Positions 52,447 to 61,229 of a stretch of DNA of 64,000 nucleotides are shown in pieces. Made by a program: the position numbers and the translations under genes. The stretch lies in NCBI GenBank assembly GCA_002375995.1, contig DFNI01000009.1, positions 29,523-93,522 of the forward strand, in the 5' to 3' direction. Below the pieces are notes generated by a model. It was not told the origin of the DNA. It made no database searches and saw only the letters and a program-made list of their open reading frames with translations. Numbering within the stretch: position 1 is the first letter of the stretch; every line of letters begins with the position of its first letter. Source of the DNA: Acetothermia bacterium UBA3571 (GTDB lineage Bacteria; Bipolaricaulota; Bipolaricaulia; Bipolaricaulales; Bipolaricaulaceae).

Positions 52447-54474
52447 ATGGACACGCTTGACCGAAAGGCGACAGCGGTATTCGCCGGGAAAGTGGTGCGC
52501 AAAGACTTGGTGCGCAAGGTCAAAGTCGGCGCTAATGTGCCCGTTTTTGTCCTTGAGTACTTACTTGGTAAGTACTGTGCCACCGAGGACCCGGTGGCTG
52601 TTGAAGCTGGGTTACGGATCGTAAATTCAACGCTTGCGGAGAACTTCGTTCGACCAGATGAGTCGAATAAAATTCAAGCTCTTGTACGAGAAAAGGGACA
52701 CCACACATTGATCGACAAGGTCAAAGTACGTTATCTTTCACACGAAGATAAATTCTGGGCTGAGTTAGTAAACTTTGGACATCGCTATGTTCATATCCCC
52801 GAAGAGTTTATCCGCAAGTACGATCGCCTCCTCATGGGAGGAATATGGGCTCAAATAGAGATCGTATATCGCTACGACGAGTCCGCCACGGGCAAGCGTA
52901 GTCCTTTCTGGATCGAAGAGCTCCGACCGATACAGATAGCTACCTTCGATCTCGACGAGTACTGTGAGGGACGCCGTCAGTTTACCAGCGAAGAGTGGCT
53001 TGACCTTCTGATCCGAAGCATCGGCTTGGAACCAAGACACTTCACCCGCAGGCTGAAGCTACTTTTATTATGTCGGCTCATTCCACTTGTGGAACGAAAT
53101 TACAACCTTATCGAGCTTGGGCCCCGTGGGACCGGTAAGTCCTACGCATATCAAGAACTTTCTCCCTACGCGATTCTGCTCACCGGCCCGACCACCGTGG
53201 CCAATCTGTTTTACAACATGGCTACTGGCAAAATAGGTCTCGTGGGCATTTGGGACGCAGTAGCATTCGACGAGGTCGCTGATCTCCAGAAGATGCCCAA
53301 GGAAGTTATCACCATGCTCAAGACCTACTGTGAGTCGGGAACATTTGCACGAGGGCGTGAGTCGCTCTCTGGATACGCCTCTATCGCCTTCTTCGGAAAT
53401 ACCAATCAGCCGGTAGATGTGATGGTCCGTTCGTCCCACCTTTTTGCCCCGCTACCTGATGTCATACGTGAGGACATGGCTTTCCTCGATCGAATTCATT
53501 TCTACCTACCAGGGTGGGAAATACCGAAAATGCGTACGGAGTTCTTTAGCGACCGTTATGGCTTTATCGTCGACTACCTCGCCGAGGCTTTGCGCGAGTT
53601 GCGCAAGCACAACTTCACCGAGATGATCGATCACTACTTCTCGCTCGGCTCCCACCTCAATGCACGTGATGTCAAAGCGGTACGCAAGACCGTTTCTGGA
53701 CTGATTAAGCTGCTATACCCTCACGGCGAGCTTTCCAAAGAGGAGATGGCAGAGCTTCTCGAACTTGCACTCGAAGGGCGGCGGCGAGTCAAGGAACAGC
53801 TCAAGAAGATGGGGGCCCATGAGTATTACCAAACATCTTTTTCATACATCGATAACGAAACTCGCGGAGAGCAGTACGTTGGCGTGCCGGAGGAAGGCGG
53901 ACGGAACTTGATTTCGCCAGATCCACTCGCGCCTGGATCAGTCTACACTGCAGTGGTAGACGATCAGGGCAAGGTTGGCCTCTACCGTATCGAGGTGGGG
54001 TGTGCTTCCGGTACCGGAAAGCTCAAGATCACTGGGAGCGTCGACAGTACGATCCGCGAGTCCTTACAGCGGGCCTTCGCTTACCTACAGGGGAACAAGG
54101 TCCGGATGGGCATTGCCCAGTCATTCGACACCACCGATTTCCACGTAGAAGTCCTTGACCTTTTGGCGAATCGCGTCTCCGGAGAGATTGGCGTGGCTCT
54201 GATCGTCGCCATTTACTCAGCGCTGCGCCAGCGCCAAACTCTCCCCGCCCTTCTGATCCTCGGCGATCTTAGCATTCAGGGGAACATCAAGCGGGTGCGC
54301 TCTCTTACCGAACCATTGCGCATCGCGATGGACAACGGTGCCCGCCGCGCCTTGATCCCTATTGAAAACAAACGTGACTTCCTCGATGTCCCTAGCGACA
54401 TCATGGAACGCGTGGATCCAATCTTCTATGGGGACCCCTTAACAGCTGCTTTAAAAGCTCTCGGCATCACTTAG
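52447..54474 (+). CDS. brxL: BREX AAA+ Lon-like protein BrxL
   Basis: 675 residues. Central AAA+ domain with P-loop ELGPRGTGKSYAY at about 222-234 and Walker B AFDEVADLQ, then a Lon-protease-like C-terminal domain with VSGEIGVALIVAIYSAL. The Gly-Pro-Ser-Ala catalytic serine motif of Lon is not obvious. BrxL is a defining gene of BREX type 1 and is required for exclusion of phage. ATG 52447 preferred; GTG 52441 is in frame. Last BREX core gene. Confidence 0.92.
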   Translation: MDTLDRKATAVFAGKVVRKDLVRKVKVGANVPVFVLEYLLGKYCATEDPVAVEAGLRIVNSTLAENFVRPDESNKIQALVREKGHHTLIDKVKVRYLSHEDKFWAELVNFGHRYVHIPEEFIRKYDRLLMGGIWAQIEIVYRYDESATGKRSPFWIEELRPIQIATFDLDEYCEGRRQFTSEEWLDLLIRSIGLEPRHFTRRLKLLLLCRLIPLVERNYNLIELGPRGTGKSYAYQELSPYAILLTGPTTVANLFYNMATGKIGLVGIWDAVAFDEVADLQKMPKEVITMLKTYCESGTFARGRESLSGYASIAFFGNTNQPVDVMVRSSHLFAPLPDVIREDMAFLDRIHFYLPGWEIPKMRTEFFSDRYGFIVDYLAEALRELRKHNFTEMIDHYFSLGSHLNARDVKAVRKTVSGLIKLLYPHGELSKEEMAELLELALEGRRRVKEQLKKMGAHEYYQTSFSYIDNETRGEQYVGVPEEGGRNLISPDPLAPGSVYTAVVDDQGKVGLYRIEVGCASGTGKLKITGSVDSTIRESLQRAFAYLQGNKVRMGIAQSFDTTDFHVEVLDLLANRVSGEIGVALIVAIYSALRQRQTLPALLILGDLSIQGNIKRVRSLTEPLRIAMDNGARRALIPIENKRDFLDVPSDIMERVDPIFYGDPLTAALKALGIT

Positions 54475-54539
54475 GCAAACGGTTTTAAGCCAAGGTATAA
54501 AATGTGAACGTACGTAGAAAATTCCGTAAGGGGGTGAAC

Positions 54540-55031
54540 ATGTTCCGACGCGTGCAACTCCCCGGTTGTGTTCCAGGGAATTTGTATCTCCATAGTATGC
54601 CAGGGCGATGGGAACCGTTCCAAGAAGCTAAAGCGATCATCAAAGAACGCCATATTGGCACAGTTGTTTGTTTAACCCCTATGGATGAAATTTTGGAAAA
54701 ATCGCCAGAATACGCAAAGGCTATCCAAACAGGTGCGCTTCCGTTCGTACATCGGATGTTTGAAATCCCGGACTACGATGTCCCTAAAGATCGGGAAGCT
54801 TTTCTGGCCCTAGCTCGATCAATTGCTATGGAACTACAATTGGGCAAACATGTTTTGATTCACTGTGGGGCAGGTAAAGGGCGCACAGGTACTTTAGCAA
54901 TTTGTGTTCTAATGGCTCTCGGCTTAGAAGAGGACAAGGCATGGCAATTAGTCCGTGAAGCACATTCTAATCCAGAGACTCCAGCGCAAAGAGAACTGGT
55001 CAAATGGGCAGCAATCCAACTTAAGAGTTGA
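54540..55031 (+). CDS. Dual-specificity/tyrosine-type protein phosphatase
   Basis: 163 residues. Cys-phosphatase loop HCGAGKGRTG with catalytic Cys109 and Arg115; general acid candidates Asp in EIPDYDVP. Single compact domain as in archaeal/bacterial dual-specificity phosphatases. ATG 54540 has AAGGGGGTG 4 nt upstream; GTG 54504 is in frame. Follows brxL on the same strand and, like brxA, is A+T richer than the chromosome. Likely an accessory gene of the BREX island, not a known BREX core gene. Confidence 0.88.
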   Translation: MFRRVQLPGCVPGNLYLHSMPGRWEPFQEAKAIIKERHIGTVVCLTPMDEILEKSPEYAKAIQTGALPFVHRMFEIPDYDVPKDREAFLALARSIAMELQLGKHVLIHCGAGKGRTGTLAICVLMALGLEEDKAWQLVREAHSNPETPAQRELVKWAAIQLKS

Positions 55032-55133
55032 CGAAGGCAAGAAACTTTATATAGCAAAACCCCAACCTGTCTGATGAATTCAAAATCCTTGGATGCACAA
55101 AGGTATACGTGTGGCGCGAGATGCCTGCAGCAA

Positions 55134-55262
55134 TTACGTTCCGCCTCCTGCTTGACCGCGGATAAGGGCCACAGACAGGGCGGCGATCCCCTTTTCCCTG
55201 CCCAGGGTCCCCACCCGCTCCGGGGTGGTGGCCTTTATCGGTACGTCCTCCCACGGGATCCC
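55134..55262 (-). pseudogene. ispF 3' fragment, second copy
   Basis: 42 codons and a stop on the minus strand: GIPWEDVPIKATTPERVGTL then GREKGIAALSVALIRG. It aligns with the end of the intact ispF at 57536-58045 (GIPRENVSIKATTPERMGAL) with several differences, so it is a diverged copy rather than a fresh duplicate. Upstream part lost at the IS junction. The rest of 55032-55287 holds nothing recognised. Confidence 0.75.
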
Positions 55263-55287
55263 TATGGAAGGCAGGGATCAGATCCCA

Positions 55288-56529
55288 TAGCGCCTCAGTT
55301 AGTGTGTCCCGAAGGCATGGCAGCTTCCCATTTGTATTTCCGCGAACCCACGCAGCCTCCTTTTGAGCAGCTTCTCGTTCTCCTGCACCAACACTAAGTA
55401 TACGAGCTTCTCCACCGCCTCGGGCCCACAGAATATCTCCACCACCTTCGTCCGCCTCTCCACCTCCTTCATCAGCCGCTCCAGCTGATTGGTCGTGTAA
55501 AGATAGGCTCGGATGGCCTTGGGATGGGAGAGGAACTCCAGCAGCGCGTAGCTTTTCTCTTTCCATCTGGCCACGACCTTTGGGTACTTTTATGCCCAGC
55601 TACGCTCCAGCGCTTCCAGGGCTTCGTAGGCCTGCTCAACTGTGTCCGCCCCGTACACCGCCTTGAGATCCCGGGCTAGGGCCTCCCGGTCTGCCTTCCT
55701 CACCTTGGCCAGGGAGTCCCTCACCGTGTGCAGCACACACAGTTGCCACTTGGCCCCGGGGAAGATCTCCCGCACCGCATCCTCTATCCCAGGCAGCTCG
55801 TCGCTGATGAAAACCTTCACCTCCCTGACCCCCCGGTCCCTCAGTTCTTTCACCACCTGCCGCCAGTTTCGGCCCGACTCCCCTTCCGCCCCAAACAGCC
55901 AGAACCCCAGCACTTCCCGCCCGACCATCCGGCCTGGTCCCCAGCGCCACGTACACCGGCTCTTTGGTCGCCTTCCCCTGCCTCACCGCCAGGAAGGTGC
56001 AGTCCAGACAGATGGCGTAGTAGGCCTGAGCCAAGGAACGGCTCTTACACTCCCTCACCTCCTCCACCACCTGGGTGAACCGGGAGATGCTCTGGGGCGA
56101 GTAGAACGCCCCGTGCACCGACGCCAGGAACCTGCTGATGTCCCTGGTGCTGGCCCCAGAGGCATACAGGGCCAGGATGGCCTCGGAAAGCTCGAGGGAG
56201 ATGCGGCGGCGGCAGGGGATGAGCTTGGGGTGAAAGTTCCCTTGCCTCACCCTGGGCACCCTGAGGTCCGAAAGAACGCCGCATTGGGTGAGGAGGTCCC
56301 GGGTGTAGTAGCCGTTGCCCTTGGTGGGGTGGCTTTCCCGGTAGAGCTCCCGTTCCTCCAGCATGAGTTTTTCCATAAGGGCCTTGATGAGGTCCTTGAG
56401 CTCCTCGAAGAACCGCTCTAGGATCTGATGGCGGGCTTTGTCCCACATGGTGGCCTTCCCTCCCTTCTGTTCCCGTTTTTGTGGGAAGGCTACCATGCCT
56501 TTTGGGTGGACACACTCCACAGGGCGCTA
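55288..56529 (-). mobile_element. IS256-family insertion sequence, degenerate
   Basis: Imperfect terminal inverted repeats: left TAGCGCCTCAG..AGTGTGTCC..AAGGCATGG (55288-55320) and right CCATGCCTTTT..GGACACACT..GGCGCTA (56493-56529, reverse). About 1.24 kb. No matching target-site duplication seen outside, so it is old or rearranged. Confidence 0.75.
55299..56448 (-). pseudogene. IS256-type (mutator) transposase, frameshifted
   Basis: Would start at ATG 56448 (AAGGCCACC upstream, MWDKARHQILERFFEELKDL). The DDE residues are spread over three pieces: Asp in YAICLDCTFLAVRQGK, then frame break near 55925, Asp in FISDELPGIEDAVREIFPG with HTVRDSLAKV, then a stop at about 55590 and a further frame with TTNQLERLMKEVERRTKVV holding Glu. 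Not functional as read. Confidence 0.85.
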
Positions 56530-56673
56530 CCTGTTCTCAACCTCCTCCAACAAAAGTTTAACCGTCTTGAAATCTCCCTGCGCGCGACCGATGGTGCGAT
56601 GAGCGAACAGGAATACAAAGACAAAATCGAGGAAGCGTTTCGACAGATGGGGATCGAGATAGAAAAGGAGTAG

Positions 56674-56832
56674 GGAAGTCCCGTCAACCGGGAGAACGTG
56701 TGGGCGCACCTGCGCGTGCTGGTGAAGCGCATCCTGCGCCGCTACGGCTATCCCCCCGATAAGCAGGAGAAGGCCACCAAGACCGTGTTGGAGCAGGCGG
56801 AGGTGCTCTCGGCCCAGTGGGCGTTGGAGTGA
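56674..56832 (+). pseudogene. hsdR C-terminal fragment (type I restriction enzyme)
   Basis: The frame reads [20 protein letters not shown] then [19 protein letters not shown] and [11 protein letters not shown], the usual carboxy end of type I restriction subunit HsdR. A stop (56671-56673) precedes it; a short ORF in the same frame lies upstream (MSEQEYKDKIEEAFRQMGI, 56599-56673). Only the tail is left. Confidence 0.7.
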
Positions 56833-56835
56833 ACG

Positions 56836-57501
56836 ATGCCCCGGGCGCGGATCAAGGACCTGCCGGAGTTCACCCGCTCCCAGGAGAAGCTAGTGGAAAG
56901 GGGACCGGGGGCTTGTCCGACGCCGAGCTCTTGGCCGTACTCCTGCGGACCGGCGTGGAGGGACGAAGCGCGGTGGAGCTCGCCCGCAGGCTTTTGGAGA
57001 AGGCCGGGCCGGAACTTCCCCGCTGGGAGATAGAGGATTTCCTGGCCATCCTGGGATAGGGGAGGCCAAGGTGTGTCAAATCGTGGCCGCCTTCGAACTC
57101 GCCCGCCGCTTCCTTTTGGGGGGAGCGCCCGAGGATCCGGGAACCCCAGGACGTCCTCCCCTACGTGCAGTTGTACATCCGGCGCAAGCAGGAACATTTC
57201 GTGTGCATCACTCTGAACGGGGCCGGCGAGGTCATCGAGACGAGGGGGGGGTGACGGTGGGCCTTCTGGACTCGGCCCAGATCCATCCCCGGGAGGTGTT
57301 CGCTAACGCTCTGGCGGACCGCGCCGCCAGTGTGATTCTGGTCCACAACCACCCCTCCGGAAACTTGGAGCCGAGCCCAGAAGACATCGCCATCACCCGC
57401 CGATTGGTGCAGGCTGGGAAATGTTGGGCATCCCGGTCTTGGACCACGTGATCGTCGGTCCCAGTGGATATATATCCCTCAAAGAACAGGGACTCTTGTG
57501 A
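56836..57501 (+). pseudogene. radC: radC (JAB-domain DNA repair-like protein), multiply frameshifted
   Basis: Pieces in changing frames: [69 protein letters not shown], the JAMM motif VILVHNHPSGNLEPS then EDIAITRRLVQAG, and HVIVGPSGYISLKEQG. At least four frame changes (near 56910, 57055, 57120, 57240, 57420) are needed. The JAMM metal-binding motif is intact but the gene is broken. Confidence 0.85.
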
Positions 57502-57535
57502 GAGAAGCTATTCGCGCGGGAACGGCTCAGGATAT

Positions 57536-58045
57536 TTATCCCGTTTGCGAAGGCGGCAGCAAACCCGTTCTTTTTCGGATGAGGACCACGGCAAAGGCCC
57601 CGATCCCCTCCTCTCTCCCAAGAGCGCCCATCCGCTCCGGGGTGGTGGCCTTTATCGAGACGTTCTCCCGCGGGATCCCCAGGACGCCCGCGATCGCCTC
57701 CCGCATCGCGGCCACGTGGGGGGAGATCTTCGGGGCCTCCGCGATCACGGTGGCATCCACTTGTTGCGGCGCGAATCCGCTTCCGCACAGGAGCTCCCGC
57801 ACCCTCCGCAGGAGCTCCAACGAGGAGATGCCCGCATAGGCCGGATCCCCGGGCGGGAAGTGGACCCCGATGTCCCCCAGCGCCGCGGCCCCGAGGAGCG
57901 CGTCGCAGATGGCGTGTAGCAGCACGTCGGCGTCGGAGTGGCCCTCGAGGCCCAGCTCATGCGGGATCTCCACCCCCCCGAGGAAGAGCTTCCTCCCCGG
58001 CGAGAACCGGTGAAAGTCGATCCCCAGCCCCACCCGGATCTCCAC
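57536..58045 (-). CDS. ispF: 2-C-methyl-D-erythritol 2,4-cyclodiphosphate synthase
   Basis: MEP-pathway enzyme that makes the cyclodiphosphate on the route to isoprenoids. 169 residues. Zinc ligands Asp10, His12 and His44 in GIDFHRF and HSDADVLLHAICDALLGA; signature KATTPERMGALGREEGI at the end. Start ATG 58045 overlaps nothing; recX ends 1 nt before. First gene right of the broken radC. Confidence 0.95.
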   Translation of the reverse strand: MEIRVGLGIDFHRFSPGRKLFLGGVEIPHELGLEGHSDADVLLHAICDALLGAAALGDIGVHFPPGDPAYAGISSLELLRRVRELLCGSGFAPQQVDATVIAEAPKISPHVAAMREAIAGVLGIPRENVSIKATTPERMGALGREEGIGAFAVVLIRKRTGLLPPSQTG

Positions 58046-58528
58046 TCAGCCCTCCTCCGAGCCCCCGCGGCCCAAAAGCTCCCGCACCACCTCCCGGGCG
58101 ATCCCCGGGGCAAATCCCCGCCGTAAAAGGTAGGAAAAGGCCCGCCGCAGGGCCACCTCCCGGGGGAGTCCTTCCAGGGCGGGGAGGCGCCGCCGGAGGG
58201 CTTCCCGCGCGAGCTCCCGATCGTCTTTGTCCCCCAAACTGGCCTCCACCGCGGCCCGGGCGAGCTCGGGAGGGATGCCCTTGCGGACCAGCTCCTGTTC
58301 GATCAGGCGCTTAGCCCGGGGCCGTCGGAAGGCCCGGTCTTCGGTGTAAAGGCGGGCGAACAGTGGATCATCCAGTAGCCCCTCCTCACGGGCGCGGGCG
58401 ATAACATCCTCCACTACTTCTGAGGGGAAGCCCTTGCCCCGCAACCGCCTCTGGGCCTCCCTCACCGTACGGGGGCGCACGGCGAGGAGCTTGAGGAGGT
58501 ACTGATACGCTCGTTCTCGCTCACTCAC
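58046..58528 (-). CDS. recX: RecX-family regulator of RecA
   Basis: 160 residues with three-helix repeats typical of RecX: AYQYLLKLLAVRPRTVREA, YLLRRGFAPGIAREVVREL. Modulates RecA filaments. Overlaps the recA 3' end by 8 nt, the classical recA-recX order. Confidence 0.88.
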   Translation of the reverse strand: MSERERAYQYLLKLLAVRPRTVREAQRRLRGKGFPSEVVEDVIARAREEGLLDDPLFARLYTEDRAFRRPRAKRLIEQELVRKGIPPELARAAVEASLGDKDDRELAREALRRRLPALEGLPREVALRRAFSYLLRRGFAPGIAREVVRELLGRGGSEEG

Positions 58529-59531
58529 TCAGGGGCTTTGGCTCGGGGATCCCGGCCCGCTCCCGGATCTCAGCCACGATCCGCTCGGCGATGTCAGGGT
58601 TCTCGGCGATGAAGGCCGCCGCCTGGTTTATTCCCTGGCCGAGCCTCACGTCCCCATAGGAGTACCAGGAGCCCGACCGGGTCACAATCCCCAACGACTC
58701 TGCGGTGTGGAGGATGTCCCGCTCGCGCACGATCCCCTTGCCATAAATGACATCGAAGGCCGCTTCCCGGAAGGGCGGGGCCACCTTGTTCTTAGTGACC
58801 CTCACCCTCACCTTCATCCCTACGTGATCGCCGCCCTCGGAGAGCTTCCCCTCCGACCAGATCTGAAGCCTCACCGAGGCGTAGAACTTAAGGGCCCGAC
58901 CCCCGGTGGTGGTCGTCCCGGGCCCCCAAGGGCCGGATTGGATTGTGGAGCGGATTTGGTTCACGAACACCGCCACCGTGCGCGATTGGGCGATGGCCGC
59001 GGCCAGCTTCCGCATCGCCTGGGACATCAAGCGGGCCTGGAGGCCCACCTGGGTATCGCCCATCTGGCCCTGGAGCTCCGCCTCGGGAACCAGCGCCGCC
59101 ACCGAGTCCACCACGATCATGTCCACGGCGCCACTTCGGGTGAGCTGCTCCATGATCTCCAGGGCCTGCTCCCCCGAGTTGGGTTGCGAAAGAAGAAGAT
59201 GATCGAGGTCAACCCCAATGGCCCGGGTGTAATTGGGGTCCAGGGCGTGTTCGGCATCGATGAACGCCGCCACCCCGCCCAAACGCTGCGTCTCTGCGAT
59301 CATGTGCAGGGCCAAGGTGGTCTTCCCCGACGCCTCGGACCCATAGATCTCCACAATCCTTCCCCGAGGCACCCCCCCTACCCCCAAGGCGATGTCCAGG
59401 GAGAGGGAGCCAGTGGGTATAACCTCTACCTCCTCGGCCACGGCGCGCTCGCCGAGCCACATGATGGCTCCCTCGCCGTAGGCCTTCTTGATCTGCTTCA
59501 GCACCCCTTCAAGTACTTCCCGCTTTTTCAT
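58521..59531 (-). CDS. recA: Recombinase RecA
   Basis: 336 residues, DNA strand exchange ATPase and SOS co-protease. Walker A GSEASGKTTLALHM, Walker B VDMIVVDSVAALVPEAELQG, loop L2-like NQIRSTIQSGPWGPGTTTTG GG region, C-terminal acidic-free tail EPKPLSE. No SOS box was recognised upstream in 59532-59660. Confidence 0.97.
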   Translation of the reverse strand: MKKREVLEGVLKQIKKAYGEGAIMWLGERAVAEEVEVIPTGSLSLDIALGVGGVPRGRIVEIYGSEASGKTTLALHMIAETQRLGGVAAFIDAEHALDPNYTRAIGVDLDHLLLSQPNSGEQALEIMEQLTRSGAVDMIVVDSVAALVPEAELQGQMGDTQVGLQARLMSQAMRKLAAAIAQSRTVAVFVNQIRSTIQSGPWGPGTTTTGGRALKFYASVRLQIWSEGKLSEGGDHVGMKVRVRVTKNKVAPPFREAAFDVIYGKGIVRERDILHTAESLGIVTRSGSWYSYGDVRLGQGINQAAAFIAENPDIAERIVAEIRERAGIPEPKPLSE

Positions 59532-59663
59532 CTCGCTCTATAGTAGGTGAGGTGGGGTGGGGGCTCAAGCTCAACTCCGATACTTTGAGAAGCGGGCTTA
59601 GGCGATGGTTTGCCCTGCTTTTTTCTGAATGTAAATACCCGATGAAAAACCTCAAAATTCGGC

Positions 59664-59704
59664 GGACCTCGGACGCCGCGAACGGGTTACGACGCCCGAG
59701 GTCC
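59664..59704 (-). terminator. Terminator hairpin downstream of lamin-tail gene
   Basis: GGACCTCGG (59664-59672) and CCGAGGTCC (59696-59704). On the minus strand it is followed by AATTTTGAGGTTTTT; on the plus strand by TTCGTTTTTTT, so it could work both ways. Confidence 0.65.
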
Positions 59705-59718
59705 ACCGTTCGTTTTTT

Positions 59719-60546
59719 TCAGTTCGCGACCTCCCCCTCCACCACCACGCCGCCCCGGGGGCCACCTGCATCGAACGCCCCCAGGGCGACCAGGATTTTC
59801 CCGTTGGGAAACCCCGTAGTATCCAAGGTATACGTCCCCGTGGGAGGAAGGCCCTCTGCTACGAGCTCCCAGAACGTTCCCGTTTTCACGAAGATCTTCA
59901 CCTCAATCCCCTCGACGTCACCGGTGACCTCCCATGAGAGCTCCACCGTGCCGGAGAGCGGAGAACTGGGAATCGAGCACTCGAGGGGAAGGAGGCGTGA
60001 TCTCACGGCATTCTCTGCCCCGGGTGTCCCGTAAACTTCCTTTCCCTCCGCATCGTGGGCGTTCCCTTTGGTGCCCGTGCGCCACGACACCGGGCTGTCT
60101 GGGAGCTCGGGGGAGATCCTCTCCATGGATGCCGCCGCTTCTACGTCGCCGGCGAACCACCCTTCCTTCGCTCCCGCGTTGGCCGTATCAACGACTACGC
60201 CCGCGGGGTCCACGAGCTGTAATACTATTCCCGTGTTCGGCAAGGCCCCCTTATAGATGAGGTCCGCCTGAACATCGGAGATGGTGGTATCGTCGGTGCG
60301 TTCCAACAGGAAGAACCCCCAGGGCGGTATCGAACCGGAAAGGGGTAGCTCCCGCTCGCCCAGGATGAGCCGCCAGCCGGTGAGGTCCACCTCGACGGGG
60401 GAGTTGTTGTAAAGCTCGATCCACTCATCGTAGCCCGAGGCGGCGGTTCCGGCCCAGCCCACTTCGTTGATCACCACCTGCCCTAAAGAAAGGAAGCCGA
60501 GACCAAGAAGTACCGCAGAAATGCTCAAGAAGAGGCGCAACCCCAT
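59719..60546 (-). CDS. Exported lamin-tail-domain (LTD) protein
   Basis: 275 residues from ATG 60546 (AGAGGGGGTG upstream). Signal peptide GLRLFLSISAVLLGLGF. An LTD domain follows: VVINEVGWAGTAASGYDEWI, ELYNNSPVEVDLTGWRL, then SIPPWGFFLLER and GTPGAEN end. A second Ig-like or beta-sandwich domain (VELSWEVTGDVEGIEVKIF) makes up the C-terminus. LTD domains of bacterial secreted proteins often sit near phosphoesterases or bind polymers; no enzyme here. Confidence 0.8.
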   Translation of the reverse strand: MGLRLFLSISAVLLGLGFLSLGQVVINEVGWAGTAASGYDEWIELYNNSPVEVDLTGWRLILGERELPLSGSIPPWGFFLLERTDDTTISDVQADLIYKGALPNTGIVLQLVDPAGVVVDTANAGAKEGWFAGDVEAAASMERISPELPDSPVSWRTGTKGNAHDAEGKEVYGTPGAENAVRSRLLPLECSIPSSPLSGTVELSWEVTGDVEGIEVKIFVKTGTFWELVAEGLPPTGTYTLDTTGFPNGKILVALGAFDAGGPRGGVVVEGEVAN

Positions 60547-60747
60547 CACCCCCTCTTGGGGGAAAGTAATGGGCCACTTCTCCCAATTCCGCCAAGGTCG
60601 CAAATTTCGCTTCTGGCATAATGGCCGAACCAAACGAAAATCTCCGTTTTTTCTCGGGGGCACCCGTCACGTGGGACAAACTTCCCGTGGCCCTCCGGGA
60701 TTGCGTCGCCGGGGAGCGAAGCGTATAGTGGGGTTCCCTGGAGGAGC

Positions 60748-60777
60748 TTGACAGCGAAACTACAGGCCGCGTAAGAT
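60748..60777 (+). promoter_or_regulatory. Promoter of tRNA cluster
   Basis: TTGACA (60748-60753), 18-bp spacer, TAAGAT (60772-60777). It ends 11 nt before the first tRNA gene. Confidence 0.75.
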
Positions 60778-60787
60778 TTGAGCGGTT

Positions 60788-60860
60788 GGGCCGTTAGCTC
60801 AACTGGCAGAGCAGCGGACTCTTAATCCGCGGGTTGGGGGTTCGAGTCCCTCACGGCCCA
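60788..60860 (+). tRNA. tRNA-Lys (CTT)
   Basis: Cloverleaf with GGGCCGT/ACGGCCC acceptor, anticodon loop CTCTTAA (anticodon CTT), T-loop TTCGAGT. CCA not encoded. Confidence 0.95.
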
Positions 60861-60863
60861 CTA

Positions 60864-60936
60864 GGGTCGTTAGCTCAGTTGGCAGAGCACCGGCCTTTTA
60901 AGCCGGGGGTCGCAGGTTCGATTCCTGCACGACCCA
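60864..60936 (+). tRNA. tRNA-Lys (TTT)
   Basis: Acceptor GGGTCGT/ACGACCC, anticodon loop CTTTTAA (anticodon TTT), T-loop TTCGATT. Only 3 nt after the CTT tRNA-Lys and similar to it in the D-arm, so a tandem-duplicated isoacceptor pair. Confidence 0.95.
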
Positions 60937-60940
60937 GATT

Positions 60941-61013
60941 GTCCCCGTCGTCTAGCGGTCTAGGATCCCGGTCTTTCAAGCCGGAGGCGGGGGTTCGAAT
61001 CCCCCCGGGGACA
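60941..61013 (+). tRNA. tRNA-Glu (TTC)
   Basis: Acceptor GTCCCCG/CGGGGAC, anticodon loop CTTTCAA (anticodon TTC), T-loop TTCGAAT. The D-arm CGTCTAGCGGTCTAGGA is typical of tRNA-Glu. Confidence 0.92.
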
Positions 61014-61051
61014 GGAGCTTGGCACCCTATTCGGACCATAGCTATAATTAC

Positions 61052-61123
61052 GGGCGAGTAGCTCAGTGGGAGAGCATCCGGCTTACATCCGGAAGGTCGG
61101 GGGTTCGATCCCCTCCTCGCCCA
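61052..61123 (+). tRNA. tRNA-Val (TAC)
   Basis: Acceptor GGGCGAG/CTCGCCC, anticodon loop CTTACAT (anticodon TAC), T-loop TTCGATC. Confidence 0.94.
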
Positions 61124-61128
61124 AAGAA

Positions 61129-61204
61129 GGGGCCGTGGTCTAGGCTGGACTAGGACGCCGGATTGTCACTCCGGAGATCGCGGGTTCAAATCCCGTCGGC
61201 CCCG
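61129..61204 (+). tRNA. tRNA-Asp (GTC)
   Basis: Acceptor GGGGCCG/CGGCCCC, anticodon loop TTGTCAC (anticodon GTC), T-loop TTCAAAT. CCA follows the discriminator G (61205-61207), the only clearly encoded CCA of the six. Confidence 0.94.
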
Positions 61205-61229
61205 CCAGCGGCCCGGAAGGGCCATACGT

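Noticed and set aside
61019..61048. TTGGCA-18-TATAAT between tRNA-Glu and tRNA-Val
   Set aside because: The predicted start would fall inside the tRNA-Val gene, so it is likely chance or at most a minor promoter; the cluster promoter at 60748 suffices.
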